The notes under the pieces: model-generated | Seen by the model: only the letters and a program-made list of their open reading frames with translations | Told to the model about the DNA's origin: nothing | Database searches by the model: none | Program-made: the position numbers and the translations under genes | NCBI RefSeq assembly: GCF_001544975.2 | Contig: NZ_FCOG02000009.1 | Location: forward strand, 80,441 to 144,440 | Length of the DNA: 64,000 nt | From: Caballeronia arationis | GTDB lineage: Bacteria > Pseudomonadota > Gammaproteobacteria > Burkholderiales > Burkholderiaceae | Direction: 5' to 3' | Shown here: positions 16,698 to 26,395 of the stretch, one piece after another | Layout of the letters: each line of letters opens with the position of its first letter | Numbering within the stretch: the first letter of the stretch is position 1

Positions 16698-17612
16698 TCA
16701 GTCGTCGAACGAGTAGGTCTCGACGACGCGCAGCACCGACTCCCTGAACGACGCCACAAGATCCGAACGAATGCCGCTGCTCGGATACGAGAGCGCGTAT
16801 TCGTATTCGATCACGTATTCGGGGGGCGTCTCGAACGGCCGCACGACGACGCCGTGCGCGCGCCACACCTTCGCCGCGAACGGCTCGACGATAGACACGC
16901 CGAGGCCGCCCGCGACCATCGCATAGCGTGTGTGGGCGGTGTCGGTCAGTACTGTGTAGTGCGGGCGCTCCTCGGCGGAGGAGATGGTCGACTGCTCGGC
17001 CTCGTAAGCCTGCCGCGAATTCGGAAGCCAGCCGATGATCCGTTCGCCGCGCAGATCCTGCGCGCGCACCACCTTCTTCTTCGCGAGCCTGTGGCCGGCC
17101 GGCATCGCGCACAGCGCGCGCGTCTTGAGCAGCGTCTGCACCTCAATGCCCGCGACAGCCGGAAATGCCTGGCTGATCGCGACATCGGCCTTGTGGTTCT
17201 GCAGGCTCACCAGCACTTCGGGCACCTTCACCGAGTCGACGCGAATCGGCACGCCCGGATGGCGCTCGACGAAGTCGGCGAGGATCGGCGGCAGGAGCGT
17301 GGTCGCGAGCACCGGCATGCACGCGACGGTGAGGCCTTCGGAGGCTTCGTCGCGGATCATGTCTGCGACCTGCTTGAGTCGTTCCAGCCCCAGGAAGTTC
17401 TCTTCGACCGACTTGTAGAAGCGCAGCCCCGCGGTCGTGGGATTCAGACGACCGCCGATTCTACTGAACAGGCTAAAGCCGAGATCGGCTTCCAAATCGG
17501 CAATCAGTCGGCTGATGGCGGGCTGCGTGACGTGCATCTTGCGTGCGGCACCGACACTCGTGCCGGTCATGATGAGGCTGCGAAAGGCTTCGATCTGGCG
17601 AAAACGGATCAT
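16698..17612 (-). CDS. LysR-family transcriptional regulator
   Basis: A regulator of about 304 residues. The N-terminal winged helix-turn-helix reads IRFRQIEAFRSLIMTGTS then AARKMHVTQPAISRLIADLE, followed by a two-lobed LysR effector domain. It is transcribed away from oppA, and the gap contains TTAG-N5-CTAA, a T-N11-A LysR box, at 17874-17886. It is therefore the likely controller of the peptide importer. ATG 17612 begins the domain; ATG 17633, seven codons upstream, is equally possible, and neither has a clear ribosome site. Confidence 0.87.
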   Translation of the reverse strand: MIRFRQIEAFRSLIMTGTSVGAARKMHVTQPAISRLIADLEADLGFSLFSRIGGRLNPTTAGLRFYKSVEENFLGLERLKQVADMIRDEASEGLTVACMPVLATTLLPPILADFVERHPGVPIRVDSVKVPEVLVSLQNHKADVAISQAFPAVAGIEVQTLLKTRALCAMPAGHRLAKKKVVRAQDLRGERIIGWLPNSRQAYEAEQSTISSAEERPHYTVLTDTAHTRYAMVAGGLGVSIVEPFAAKVWRAHGVVVRPFETPPEYVIEYEYALSYPSSGIRSDLVASFRESVLRVVETYSFDD

Positions 17613-17865
17613 TCTTGACGGATCACAATGCATGACAAACTGGGACCCGAATCTTATAGGAAACAAAGACTTACTGCGCCGACCATTGGGCGCTAGCACA
17701 ATGGAACACGCCATTTGTCAAAAAAACGTGGCAAGTATTCGCAAAACGCATTGGCTATAAGTACATGTGAGTGGATTCCGCCATATTGTTGTTAAATACT
17801 CGCCGCCAACCTGAAATGCTGCCGCAAGGGGCGCACAATGGCGCATGCACGAAGCGGCAGAGTAA

Positions 17866-17966
17866 GCGGAACGTTAGGTTGGCTAAGCATCGCCAGGATT
17901 GAGTTTAGCCAGACAAAGCTAAACGACGTTCCGCCAATAAGAATCGGGGCCGTCTTATCGCGGCCC
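17866..17966 (+). promoter_or_regulatory. Nested inverted repeats before oppA (LysR site or structured leader)
   Basis: The oppA upstream region holds an outer perfect inverted repeat GCGGAACGT/ACGTTCCGC (17866-17874 and 17926-17934). Inside it are three copies of a CTAA core: TGGCTAAGC (17880-17888), GTTTAGCCA (17903-17911) and GCTAAAC (17918-17924). The middle copy can pair either with the first (nine pairs) or with the third (seven pairs), but not both. A GC hairpin GGGCCG/CGGCCC follows at 17947-17966. TTAG-N5-CTAA at 17874-17886 fits a LysR box. It is either an array of regulator half-sites or a switching RNA leader. Confidence 0.55.
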
Positions 17967-18001
17967 GCTACAACAAACGGAGACTAGGCAAGAGGATCCC
18001 C

Positions 18002-19683
18002 ATGACGTTCTTAGCAGTTCCCGCGACGCGACCCGCGCATCTCGTGCGCGCTTTCCAATCGAACGGTTTTTCGGCACGCAGCCGCGCATTGTCCGCGATG
18101 CTCGCTGCCGTGTTCGGCACCGTCGCGGTGTGCGCGAACGCGGCCAACGTTCCCTCGGGTGTGCAGCTCGCGGCGAAACAGGAACTGGTGCGCAACAACG
18201 CGTCGGAAGTCGAAACGCTCGATCCGAATCTCGTGGAGTCGGTGCCGGCCAACAACGTATCGGAGGACCTCTTCGAAGGCCTCACCGTCACCGATGCAGA
18301 GGGCAACGTACAGCCGGGCGTCGCCCAGAAATGGGAGCAGAAGGACGCGACCACCTGGATCTTCCATCTGCGCAAGAATGCCAAATGGTCCACTGGCGAG
18401 GCCGTCACCGCAAACGATTTCGTGTACGGCTGCCAGCGTCTCGTCGATCCGAAACTGGCTTCGCCGTCCGCCGAAACCTTCGGCAAGTTCTTGCTGAACG
18501 GCGCCGAAATCATCGCGGGCAAGAAGCCCGTGAGCGAACTCGGCGTGCGCGCGATCGATGCGAACACGCTCGAACTGAAGACGCCGAATCCGGTGCCGTT
18601 CCTGCCCGACCTGGTGTCGAACACGACGCTCGGTCCCGTCAACAAGGCCGCGGTCGAGAAGTACGGTCGCGACTGGACGAAGCCCGGCAAGCTCGTGAGC
18701 AACGGCGCTTATCAGTTGAAGGAGTGCAAGTCAACAGCAAGCTCGTGCTGGTGAAGAACCCGAACTACTGGGACGCGTCGCGCGTGCCGCTGACTCAGGT
18801 CACGTATCTGCCCATCGAGGATGAAAACAGCGACGTGAAGCTGTTCCAGTCGGGCGAGAACGACTGGGTGTATCAACTGCCGTCGGGCACGTACTCGAAG
18901 TACAAGCAGCAGTTTCCCGCCGACATCAGGAATGCGCCGATGCTCGGCCTGCGTTATTACTCGTTCAACAACAAGGACCCGCTGCTGAAGGACGTGCGCG
19001 TACGCAAGGCGCTTTCGATGGTGATCGACCGCGACATTCTCGCGCAACGCGTGACCGCCGACGGCCAGCTGGCGTCCTACGGCGTGATCCCGAAGGGCAT
19101 CAAGGGCGCGGACGTGACGAACTACGAGTGGTCGGCGTGGCCGATGGCGAAGCGCGTCGAGGAAGCGAAGAAGCTGCTGGCGGATGCCGGCGTTAAGCCC
19201 GGCACAAAAGTGCGCTTCGCGATGAACACGAGCGAATACCACAAGAAGATGGCGATCTTCGCGGCATCGGAATGGAAGACGAAGCTCGGGCTCGATACCG
19301 AGGTCGAGTCGATGGAATTCAAGGTGCTGCTCAAGAAGCGCCACGCGGGCGACTATCAGATCGCGCGAAACGGCTGGGTCGCGGACTATAACGACGCCAC
19401 CACGTTCCTCACGCTCGTGCAGTGCAATTCGGAACAGAATGACAACTTCAGCTGCAATCCGAAGGCCGACGCGCTGATCCGGGAAGCGAACGCCACTACG
19501 GATCAGGCGAAGCGCGCGCAACTGCAGACCGAGGCGGCGAAGCTCGCGATGGACGACTATCCGATGCTGCCGCTCCTGCAATACACGCTCGTGCGGCTGG
19601 TGAAGAGCTATGTCGGTGGATATTCGCTCAAGAATCCGATGGACCGCTGTCGCAGCAAGGACCTCTACATCGTCAAGCATTGA
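18002..19683 (+). pseudogene. oppA: Oligopeptide-binding protein OppA, single-base frameshift
   Basis: A periplasmic peptide-binding protein of family SBP_bac_5, about 560 residues if repaired. The first frame has a long signal region ending ANA near residue 48, then VETLDPNLVESVPANNVSED and WIFHLRKNAKWS, and stops just after GAYQLKECK. The second frame continues VNSKLVLVKNPNYWD, RYYSFNNKDPLLKDVRVRKA and ends in KDLYIVKH at 19681. Adding one G after 18726 (TGG CAA GTC) restores LKEWQVNSKLVL, the family sequence. Both halves are well conserved, so the shift is recent or an assembly indel. First gene of the opp operon. Confidence 0.85.
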
Positions 19684-19729
19684 CGCCTGAGGCGCCGCTT
19701 GAGGCGGCGCCGTCCGCGAGGAGAAAAAC

Positions 19730-20650
19730 ATGTGGTCTTACACACTGAGGCGCGTACTGCTGACGCTGCCCACGCTGCTGATCGTCGTCACGGTCTGCTA
19801 TCTGCTGCTTCATGCAACCCCCGGCGGCCCGTTCGACGGCGAGCGCAAGGTGTCGGCGGAAGTGCTTGCGAACCTGCAGGCGAAATACCATCTCGGCGAG
19901 CCGCTCTGGAAGCAATACCTGCTCTATCTCGACAGTCTCCTGCACGGCGACCTCGGCGCATCGTTTCGCTACGCGGACTGGAGCGTGAACGAGCTGGTGT
20001 TGCGTGCATTGCCTGTATCGCTTGCAATCGGCGGCATTTCGATGCTGCTCGCGATCTTGATCGGCGTGTCGCTCGGCATCCTCGCCGCGCTCTATCGCAA
20101 TAGTCCCGCGGACTACCTGCTGATGCTCGTGAGCAACGCGGGCAGTGCGTTCCCTTCGTTCGTGATCGGACCGGTGCTGATCCTCGTGTTCGCGATCCTG
20201 CCGAAGTGGCTTCCGGCAGGCGGCTGGAACGGCTTCGACATCCGCTACATGGTGCTGCCGGTCACGCTGCTCACGATGATCGGCGTCGCAACCGTGGGCC
20301 GCGTGACGCGCGCGAGCCTGATCGAAGTGATGAACACGAATTACATCCGCACCGCGTTTGCAAAAGGCCTTTCGCGGCGGACCATCGTGCTGCGTCATGC
20401 GCTGCGTCCGACGCTGATTCCGGTCGTCTCGGTGCTCGGGCCGCTCGCGATCGCATCGATCACCTCGGCGGTCGTCACGGAGTCGGTGTTCTCGCTGCCG
20501 GGCATCGGCAAGCTGATCGTGAACGGCGCGGCCAATCGCGACTACACCCTCGTCCTCGGTCTCGTGGTGCTCGTCACGGTCGTGGCCGTGCTGCTCAACC
20601 TGCTGGTCGATCTCGCCTACGCGTGGCTCGATCCGAAAATCCGCTATTGA
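19730..20650 (+). CDS. oppB: Oligopeptide ABC transporter permease OppB
   Basis: An inner-membrane permease of 306 residues. The conserved N-terminal helix (YTLRRVLLTLPTLLIVVTVCY) and the segments HATPGGPFDGERKVS, GDLGASFRYAD and FVIGPVLILVFAI are those of OppB. The coupling motif EVMNTNYIRTAFAKGLSRR sits before a C-terminal helix pair. It pairs with OppC to form the peptide channel. GAGGAG lies seven bases before ATG 19730. It is intact, unlike both neighbours. Confidence 0.93.
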   Translation: MWSYTLRRVLLTLPTLLIVVTVCYLLLHATPGGPFDGERKVSAEVLANLQAKYHLGEPLWKQYLLYLDSLLHGDLGASFRYADWSVNELVLRALPVSLAIGGISMLLAILIGVSLGILAALYRNSPADYLLMLVSNAGSAFPSFVIGPVLILVFAILPKWLPAGGWNGFDIRYMVLPVTLLTMIGVATVGRVTRASLIEVMNTNYIRTAFAKGLSRRTIVLRHALRPTLIPVVSVLGPLAIASITSAVVTESVFSLPGIGKLIVNGAANRDYTLVLGLVVLVTVVAVLLNLLVDLAYAWLDPKIRY

Positions 20651-20652
20651 GC

Positions 20653-21562
20653 ATGAAACCCATCATGAAATCTTCCCTCGCGCCGCTGCTCGAAAAAGCC
20701 GCTGCCGCGCCCGTCGAAGGCCGTAGCCCCTGGCAGGATGCGGATGCGCTTTCGGCGCAACAGGGCCGCCGTCGCGAGCCTCGTGCTGCTCGCGCTCATC
20801 ACGCTTGCATGCGTCGTCGGTCCGATGTTGCTGCCGAACCAGTTCGATTCCGCCGACTGGAACGCGATGAGCGCCACGCCGACGTTCGCGAACTGGCATC
20901 TTTTCGGCACTGACGAAACCGGCCGAGACCTGCTCGTGCGTTGCCTGATCGGCGGACGCGTGTCGCTCCTCATCGGCGCGCTTGCCACGCTCACGTCGGT
21001 GACGCTCGGCATCGTGTGGGGCGCGATTGCGGGCTTCGTCGGCGGTCGCGTGGACAACACGATGATGCGCATCGTCGACATGATGTACGCGATTCCCTAC
21101 CTGCTGATCGCGATCCTGATGGTGACGCTCCTCGGCCGCGAGTTCTACCTCGTCGTGCTCACGATCACCGTGTTCTCGTGGATGGACATGGCGCGCGTCG
21201 TGCGCGGGCAGACGCTCGCGATCCGCTCGAAGGAGTACGTGGAAGCGGCGCGCGCGAGCGGCGTGTCGACGGGCGGGATCATCGTGCGGCATGTCGTGCC
21301 CAACCTGCTCGGCATCGTCGCGATCTACACGACGGTGACCGTGCCGGGCGTGATCCTCACGGAGTCCGTGCTGTCGTTTCTCGGACTCGGCGTGCAGGAA
21401 CCGATGACGAGCTGGGGCGTGCTGATCCAGGATGGTGTCGGTGTGATGGAAAGCTCGCCGTGGATCCTGCTGTTTCCGGCGGCGCTCCTGTCGGTGACGC
21501 TCTATTGCATCAATTTTGTCGGCGACGGGCTGCGCGATGCGCTCGATCCGAAGGACCGGTGA
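20653..21562 (+). pseudogene. oppC: Oligopeptide ABC transporter permease OppC, two-base frameshift near the start
   Basis: An OppC permease of about 300 residues whose N-terminus is in another frame. From ATG 20653 the reading is MKPIMKSSLAPLLEK then VEGRSPWQDA, matching VEGRSLWQDA of E. coli OppC. The rest (RFRRNRAAVASLVLL, FGTDETGRDLLVRCLIGG, EAARASGVSTGGIIVRHVVPN and EPMTSWGVLI) lies in the frame that ends at 21562. Restoring two bases (CG) near 20740 gives WQDARMRFRRNRAAV, aligning with WQDARRRFMHNRAAV. Translation might restart at ATG 20738, losing about 29 residues. Recent damage or an assembly error. Confidence 0.78.
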
Positions 21563-21566
21563 CGCG

Positions 21567-22571
21567 ATGTCGACTTTGCTCAAGGTAAGCGACCTCGAAG
21601 TCGCGTTCACCACGCCCGACGCCACTGTGCGCGCAGTCAACGGCGTGAGTTTCGATCTGGAAGAGGGCGAGACGCTCGGCATCGTCGGCGAATCGGGTTC
21701 GGGCAAAAGCCAGAGCGTGCTCGCGATGCTCGGCCTGCTCGCCAGCAACGGACGCTCCGGCGGCCGTGCGATGTATCAGGGCGAGAACCTGCTCACGATG
21801 CCGGCGAAGGCGCTGAACCGCATCCGCGGCAACCGTCTCTCGATGATCTTTCAGGACCCGATGACTTCGCTCAATCCGTACCTGACGATCGAGCGGCAGA
21901 TGACCGAAGTGCTGGAGCTGCACACGAACATGACGCGCCGCGCGGCGAAAACGCGCGCGATCGGCATGCTCGAAGCCGTGCGCATTCCAGAGGCGGCGCA
22001 TCGGATCGACCAGTATCCGCACGAGCTTTCGGGCGGGATGCGCCAGCGCGTGATGATCGCGATGGCGCTCCTGTGCGAACCGCAAGTGCTCTTCGCCGAC
22101 GAGCCGACGACCGCGCTCGATGTCACCGTGCAGGCGCAGATTCTTCAGCTGCTGCGCAATCTCCAGCACGACTTCGGCACGGCCATCGTGCTGATCACGC
22201 ACGATCTCGGCGTGGTGGCGGGTCTGTGCGAGAAGGTGATGGTGATGTACGGCGGCCGCGTGATGGAGCACTGCCGCGCGACCAACCTGTTCGCGCGGCC
22301 ATCGCATCCGTACACGATCGGACTGTTGCGCGCGCTGCCGCGTCTCGATCAGAACGGCGCCGCGTTGCAGGGCATTCCCGGCAATCCGCCGAACATGGCG
22401 CATCCGCCCGCGGGCTGTCCGTTTCAGGAGCGCTGCGTCGATGCGAACGCGCGCTGCGGCGAGCGCGCGCCTGCGCTTGAACCCTTGCACGGCGATTCTG
22501 ACTGGCTGCGCGCGTGCTATCGCCCCATCGAACAGATGAAGTCGCTGCACGAGGAGGTGCGTCATGTCTGA
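21567..22571 (+). CDS. oppD: Oligopeptide ABC transporter ATPase OppD
   Basis: A 334-residue cytoplasmic ATPase. Walker A GESGSGKSQS, Q-loop FQDPMTSLNPY, signature LSGGMRQRV, Walker B VLFADEPTTALD and switch histidine LITHDLGVV are all canonical. The C-terminal extension holds the cysteine motif of Opp/Dpp ATPases (CPFQERCVDANARC), which binds an iron-sulphur cluster in some members. ATG 21567 follows the oppC stop by four bases, and the end overlaps oppF by eight. Confidence 0.93.
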   Translation: MSTLLKVSDLEVAFTTPDATVRAVNGVSFDLEEGETLGIVGESGSGKSQSVLAMLGLLASNGRSGGRAMYQGENLLTMPAKALNRIRGNRLSMIFQDPMTSLNPYLTIERQMTEVLELHTNMTRRAAKTRAIGMLEAVRIPEAAHRIDQYPHELSGGMRQRVMIAMALLCEPQVLFADEPTTALDVTVQAQILQLLRNLQHDFGTAIVLITHDLGVVAGLCEKVMVMYGGRVMEHCRATNLFARPSHPYTIGLLRALPRLDQNGAALQGIPGNPPNMAHPPAGCPFQERCVDANARCGERAPALEPLHGDSDWLRACYRPIEQMKSLHEEVRHV

Positions 22572-23547
22572 GCCAACCATTCTCTCCGTGCGCGACGTTC
22601 AGGTGCATTTCAAGGTGAAGGGCAAGAGCCGGCTGCCGTGGGCGCCTTCGCGCACGCTCAAAGCCGTCGACGGCGTCAGCTTCGACCTGAAGGCGGGCGA
22701 AACGCTTGGCGTGGTCGGCGAATCGGGCTGCGGCAAGTCGACGCTTTCACGCGCGATCCTCAACCTGATTCCCGCGACGCAAGGCGAGATCGTGTGGATG
22801 GGCAAGACGCTCTCCGGCGCGTCACCGCGTGCGTGGCACGACGTGCGCCGCGACATCCAGATGATCTTTCAGGGCCCTCTTGCGTCGCTCGATCCGCGCA
22901 TGACGGTCGGGCAGATCATCGCGGAGCCGCTGCGCGAGCATCGCCCGGGGATGTCGAAGGACGAGATGATGCAGCGTGTGCGCGCGATGATGGCGAAAGT
23001 CGGTTTGCGCGAGCAGATGATCAACCGCTATGCGCACGAATTTTCCGGCGGCCAGTGCCAGCGCATCGGCATCGCGCGGGCGCTGATCGTGGAGCCGAAG
23101 CTCGTCGTGTGCGACGAGCCGGTGTCCGCCCTCGATGTGTCGATTCAGGCGCAGATCGTCAATCTGCTGAAGTCGCTGCAGTCGGAGATGGGCCTTGCGC
23201 TCATCTTCATCGCCCACGATCTGGCCGTGGTCAAGCACATCTCCGATCGCGTGATGGTCATGTATCTCGGCCACGTGATGGAACTCGCCGACAAGCATTC
23301 GCTCTATGCCGAGCCGCGCCATCCGTACACGCGCGCGCTGCTGTCGGCGGTGCCGGTGCCCGATCCGGCAATCGAGCGCCGCAAGGTCGTGCAGGTTCTC
23401 TCAGGCGATATCCCAAGCCCGATCAGTCCGCCTTCCGGTTGCGTGTTCCATACGCGCTGTCCGATTGCCGAGGCGCGCTGCGCGATCGAAACGCCCGCGC
23501 TGCGGGCGCTCTCGGACAGTGCGGCGGCGGCGTGCCTGCTGGCCTGA
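22564..23547 (+). CDS. oppF: Oligopeptide ABC transporter ATPase OppF
   Basis: A 327-residue ATPase partner of OppD. It has Walker A GESGCGKSTLSR, the OppF-typical FQGPLASLDPRMTVGQII, signature FSGGQCQRIGIARAL, Walker B LVVCDEPVSALDVSIQ and switch region IAHDLAVVKH. The C-terminal cysteine motif reads CVFHTRCPIAEARC. It overlaps the end of oppD by eight bases and is the last intact gene of the operon. No terminator is seen before the oprD remnant 187 bases downstream. Confidence 0.93.
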   Translation: MSEPTILSVRDVQVHFKVKGKSRLPWAPSRTLKAVDGVSFDLKAGETLGVVGESGCGKSTLSRAILNLIPATQGEIVWMGKTLSGASPRAWHDVRRDIQMIFQGPLASLDPRMTVGQIIAEPLREHRPGMSKDEMMQRVRAMMAKVGLREQMINRYAHEFSGGQCQRIGIARALIVEPKLVVCDEPVSALDVSIQAQIVNLLKSLQSEMGLALIFIAHDLAVVKHISDRVMVMYLGHVMELADKHSLYAEPRHPYTRALLSAVPVPDPAIERRKVVQVLSGDIPSPISPPSGCVFHTRCPIAEARCAIETPALRALSDSAAAACLLA

Positions 23548-23733
23548 TCCCTTCATTACCCGACGAACTGTGGAAGCCATGAACTAAAGAACGACCCGCC
23601 TCAGACCAACCCGTCCCTTGTCGTCGCCATCGATGCCCCGACCTTCACCGGTCGCCGGGCACGGCTTCGTGCATTCCATCGATTTGCAACGGCGTTAGCA
23701 ATCAGTTGAAACAAGAAAAGTGGAGATCCATCC

Positions 23734-24662
23734 GTGAAAAAACAAAAGCATTCACTCGCGTTGTCGATTTTGCTGTTCAGCGGTTTAATGGCGGGGACGG
23801 TTCTCGCGCATGCCGACGAAACCGAAACCGATCCGCCTTCGCGCCATACCGAAGCGCCGCCGAGCTCACCGCCGAATACCGAAGCCGATGCGCCGATCAG
23901 CAATCAGGCGAAATCGAATGGATTTATCGAGGACGCGCATTTCAAGCTGCTTTTCCGCTCCTATTCGGAGCATTTCGAAATGGAAGGCGCCAAGAACAAG
24001 GATGCGTGGGTTATCGGCAATCAGGCGGTTTTCGAATCGGGTTATACACGCGGATTGTTCGGCGTCGGTTTTGATGCTTCGCTTTTCAGTGCACTGAAAC
24101 TGAACGGCGGGCAGGGCGCGGGTAATCGCGTGCACTTGAATGCAGATGGCACCGGACAGAATCAGGTCGCCTGGACGTATCCGGGTGTGTGGGACGTGAA
24201 GGCGCGCATACGGTGCAGGTCGGATTCCAGCAAATCGCCAGCAATCAGTTCTTCGATTATGTCGGGCAGTCGGCGGGCGACTATCTGTCGAATTCGCTCG
24301 ACGTCGATTACAACGCGCCGCATGAAAAGTCGTTGAGCCTGTCGTATTCGCTCAATTTCAAGGATTACGGTGTGCCCGGGCTGAAAATGACGATGTGGAC
24401 GGCCTATGGCTGGGGAGCAGACGCAACGGATTCCGCGAATCGTTATGCCGATCCGAATAGCTCGCTCCACGATCTCTATTGGAAAAACGGCGAACCGGTA
24501 CACGGCACGCATTACGAATTCGGCGTAATCCCGAGCTATACGGTCGCGAGCGGAAAACTGAAGGACACCTCGGTCAAGCATCACCACGGCAGCAAGTACT
24601 ACTCCGACAGTACCAGCGACGTCTGTCGCCGGATGGTGAATGTGCCGGTGAACGTATTCTGA
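23734..24662 (+). pseudogene. OprD-family outer-membrane porin, large internal deletion plus frameshift
   Basis: Remains of a specificity porin of the OprD family. From GTG 23734 (GGAG upstream) a signal peptide ending AHA is followed by the OprD N-terminal strands FIEDAHFKLLFRSYSE, FESGYTRGLFGVGFD and TYPGVWDVKA. The sequence then jumps, within GCGCGC at 24202-24207, to AHTVQVGFQQIASNQFFDYVG in another frame and runs to the C-terminal phenylalanine at 24662. Family members have about 130-140 residues between these points, so some 400 bases are missing. Base composition is visibly lower in GC than the flanks. The opp neighbourhood suggests a peptide or amino-acid porin. Confidence 0.85.
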
Positions 24663-24816
24663 CCTTACAGCGCTGAAAGGGGCTTGGAAGCATGCCCGAA
24701 ACTGCAGCGACGATCATCCTAGGGAAACCTACAATCACAAACTTTAGCATTACAACAAGCTTTCGACTATAACGTGAGTGCGTGCCGTGGATCGCCATGT
24801 CTCGCGTCACGTCTCA

Positions 24817-24849
24817 GGCCCGTCAGGCTTTCCTGCGGGCCTTTTTTTT
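24817..24849 (+). terminator. Rho-independent terminator
   Basis: A GC-rich stem GGCCCG-T-CAGG/CCTGCGGGCC (one bulged T) with a CTTT loop is followed by eight T residues at 24842-24849. It lies about 155 bases after the oprD remnant and ends plus-strand transcription before the OxlT gene. Confidence 0.85.
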
Positions 24850-24932
24850 CGCCCCGCCAATTTTGTTAAGCGCATGCTTTCAAAACCTTACGTTGAAGGG
24901 TTTCCTAGTGAAAACCCCATCGATTCTTTCGC

Positions 24933-24967
24933 TTGACTTACTTGATATATCACATACTGTGTATATC
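24933..24967 (+). promoter_or_regulatory. Candidate promoter with overlapping dyad upstream of the OxlT-like gene
   Basis: TTGACT at 24933-24938 is a five-of-six -35 match; TACTGT at 24955-24960, 16 bases on, is a weak -10. The same AT-rich stretch carries GATATA at 24944-24949 and TATATC at 24962-24967, an inverted repeat, with CACA-TAC-TGTG in between. The arms overlap the -10, as an operator would. The regulator is not known. Confidence 0.45.
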
Positions 24968-25049
24968 TAATCGCTCAGGAAAATTGGGCAAGACGGAGGG
25001 TGCCGCTCGGCATCTCGAACGACAAGGCAATACGCCAAGGAGACAGGCA

Positions 25050-26354
25050 ATGGAAACGGAACGTCAGGCAGGAGCGTCGCGGCTGGCTTCGCCGTGGGTA
25101 CAACTCGTATTCGGCGTGATCTGCATGGCCATGATCGCGAACATGCAGTACGGCTGGACGCTGTTTGTGAACCCCATCGATGAAAAGTACCACTGGGGAC
25201 GCGCGGCCATTCAGGTCGCGTTCACGATTTTCGTGGTGACCGAAACCTGGCTCGTGCCGATTGAAGGCTATCTCGTCGACAAGTACGGACCGCGTCCGGT
25301 GGTCGTCATAGGCGGCCTCTTGTGCGCGATCGCGTGGGTGATGAACTCCTATGCCTCGTCGCTGCCGATGCTGTATTTCGCGGCAGCCGTTGGCGGCGTG
25401 GGCGCGGGCGCGGTGTACGGCACCTGCGTCGGCAACGCGCTCAAGTGGTTCCCGAATCGTCGAGGGCTCGCGGCCGGCATTACTGCGGCGGGCTTCGGCG
25501 CGGGGTCGGCGGCGACCGTCGTGCCGATCGCGCACATGATCAAGAGCAGCGGCTACGAACAGACGTTCCTCTGGTTCGGCCTCGGCCAGGGCATCATCGT
25601 GTTCCTGCTCGGCATGGCGCTCTTCGCGCCGCCCGCCAGCATGCTCGCTCCGGCGAAGAATGCGCTCAAGCGCGCCGTCTACAACGCGAGTCCGAAACAG
25701 GTGCTTACGTCGCCGATCTTCTGGGTCATGTACCTGATGTTCGTGATGATGGCGGCAGGCGGCCTGATGGCAACCGCGCAGCTCGGCCCGATCGCCAAGG
25801 ACTTCGGCCTGCACGATTCGCCGGTGTCGATCCTCGGCCTGACGCTGCCCGCGCTGACCTTCGCGCTCACGATCGACCGCGTGCTCAATGGTCTGACGCG
25901 TCCGTTCTTCGGCTGGGTGTCGGACCGGATCGGCCGGGAAAACACGATGTTCATCGCGTTCGCGGTCGAGGCGGTCGGCATCATGATGCTGTCGAAGTAC
26001 GGGCACAGCCCGGTGGCGTTCGTCGTGCTGACGGGCATCGTGTTCTTCGCCTGGGGTGAAATCTACAGCCTCTTCCCGGCGACTTGCGGCGATACCTTCG
26101 GACCGAAGTTTGCCGCGACCAACGCGGGCCTGCTCTACACCGCGAAGGGGACCGCCGCGTTGCTGGTGCCGTTCAGCAGCGTCATCACGACGATGACCGG
26201 AAGCTGGCACGCGGTGTTCACGCTGGCCGCCGGAATGGCGGCGCTCTCGGCCCTGCTCGCGATCTTCGTGCTCAAGCCGATGCGCAACGCCCACGTGCAG
26301 AAGCATTCACGCGGGGACGTCGACATGTCATACGCAACGACCGTAAAGGACTGA
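25050..26354 (+). CDS. oxlT: MFS oxalate/formate-type antiporter (OxlT family)
   Basis: An inner-membrane transporter of 434 residues with about twelve helices. It belongs to the OxlT branch of the major facilitator superfamily: WTLFVNPIDEKYHWGRA, VGGVGAGAVYGTCVGNALKWFP and GLTRPFFGWVSDRIGRENTM are family hallmarks. The two basic residues that bind oxalate in Oxalobacter OxlT have apparent counterparts in R284 (GLTRPF) and K366 (LYTAKGT). ATG 25050 has AAGGAG seven bases upstream. No oxalyl-CoA or formate gene is adjacent, so the true substrate may be another carboxylate. Confidence 0.85.
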   Translation: METERQAGASRLASPWVQLVFGVICMAMIANMQYGWTLFVNPIDEKYHWGRAAIQVAFTIFVVTETWLVPIEGYLVDKYGPRPVVVIGGLLCAIAWVMNSYASSLPMLYFAAAVGGVGAGAVYGTCVGNALKWFPNRRGLAAGITAAGFGAGSAATVVPIAHMIKSSGYEQTFLWFGLGQGIIVFLLGMALFAPPASMLAPAKNALKRAVYNASPKQVLTSPIFWVMYLMFVMMAAGGLMATAQLGPIAKDFGLHDSPVSILGLTLPALTFALTIDRVLNGLTRPFFGWVSDRIGRENTMFIAFAVEAVGIMMLSKYGHSPVAFVVLTGIVFFAWGEIYSLFPATCGDTFGPKFAATNAGLLYTAKGTAALLVPFSSVITTMTGSWHAVFTLAAGMAALSALLAIFVLKPMRNAHVQKHSRGDVDMSYATTVKD

Positions 26355-26395
26355 CGCGGTTCGCTCTTTTAAGCCTCTTTAAGCTTTTCCCTCGC

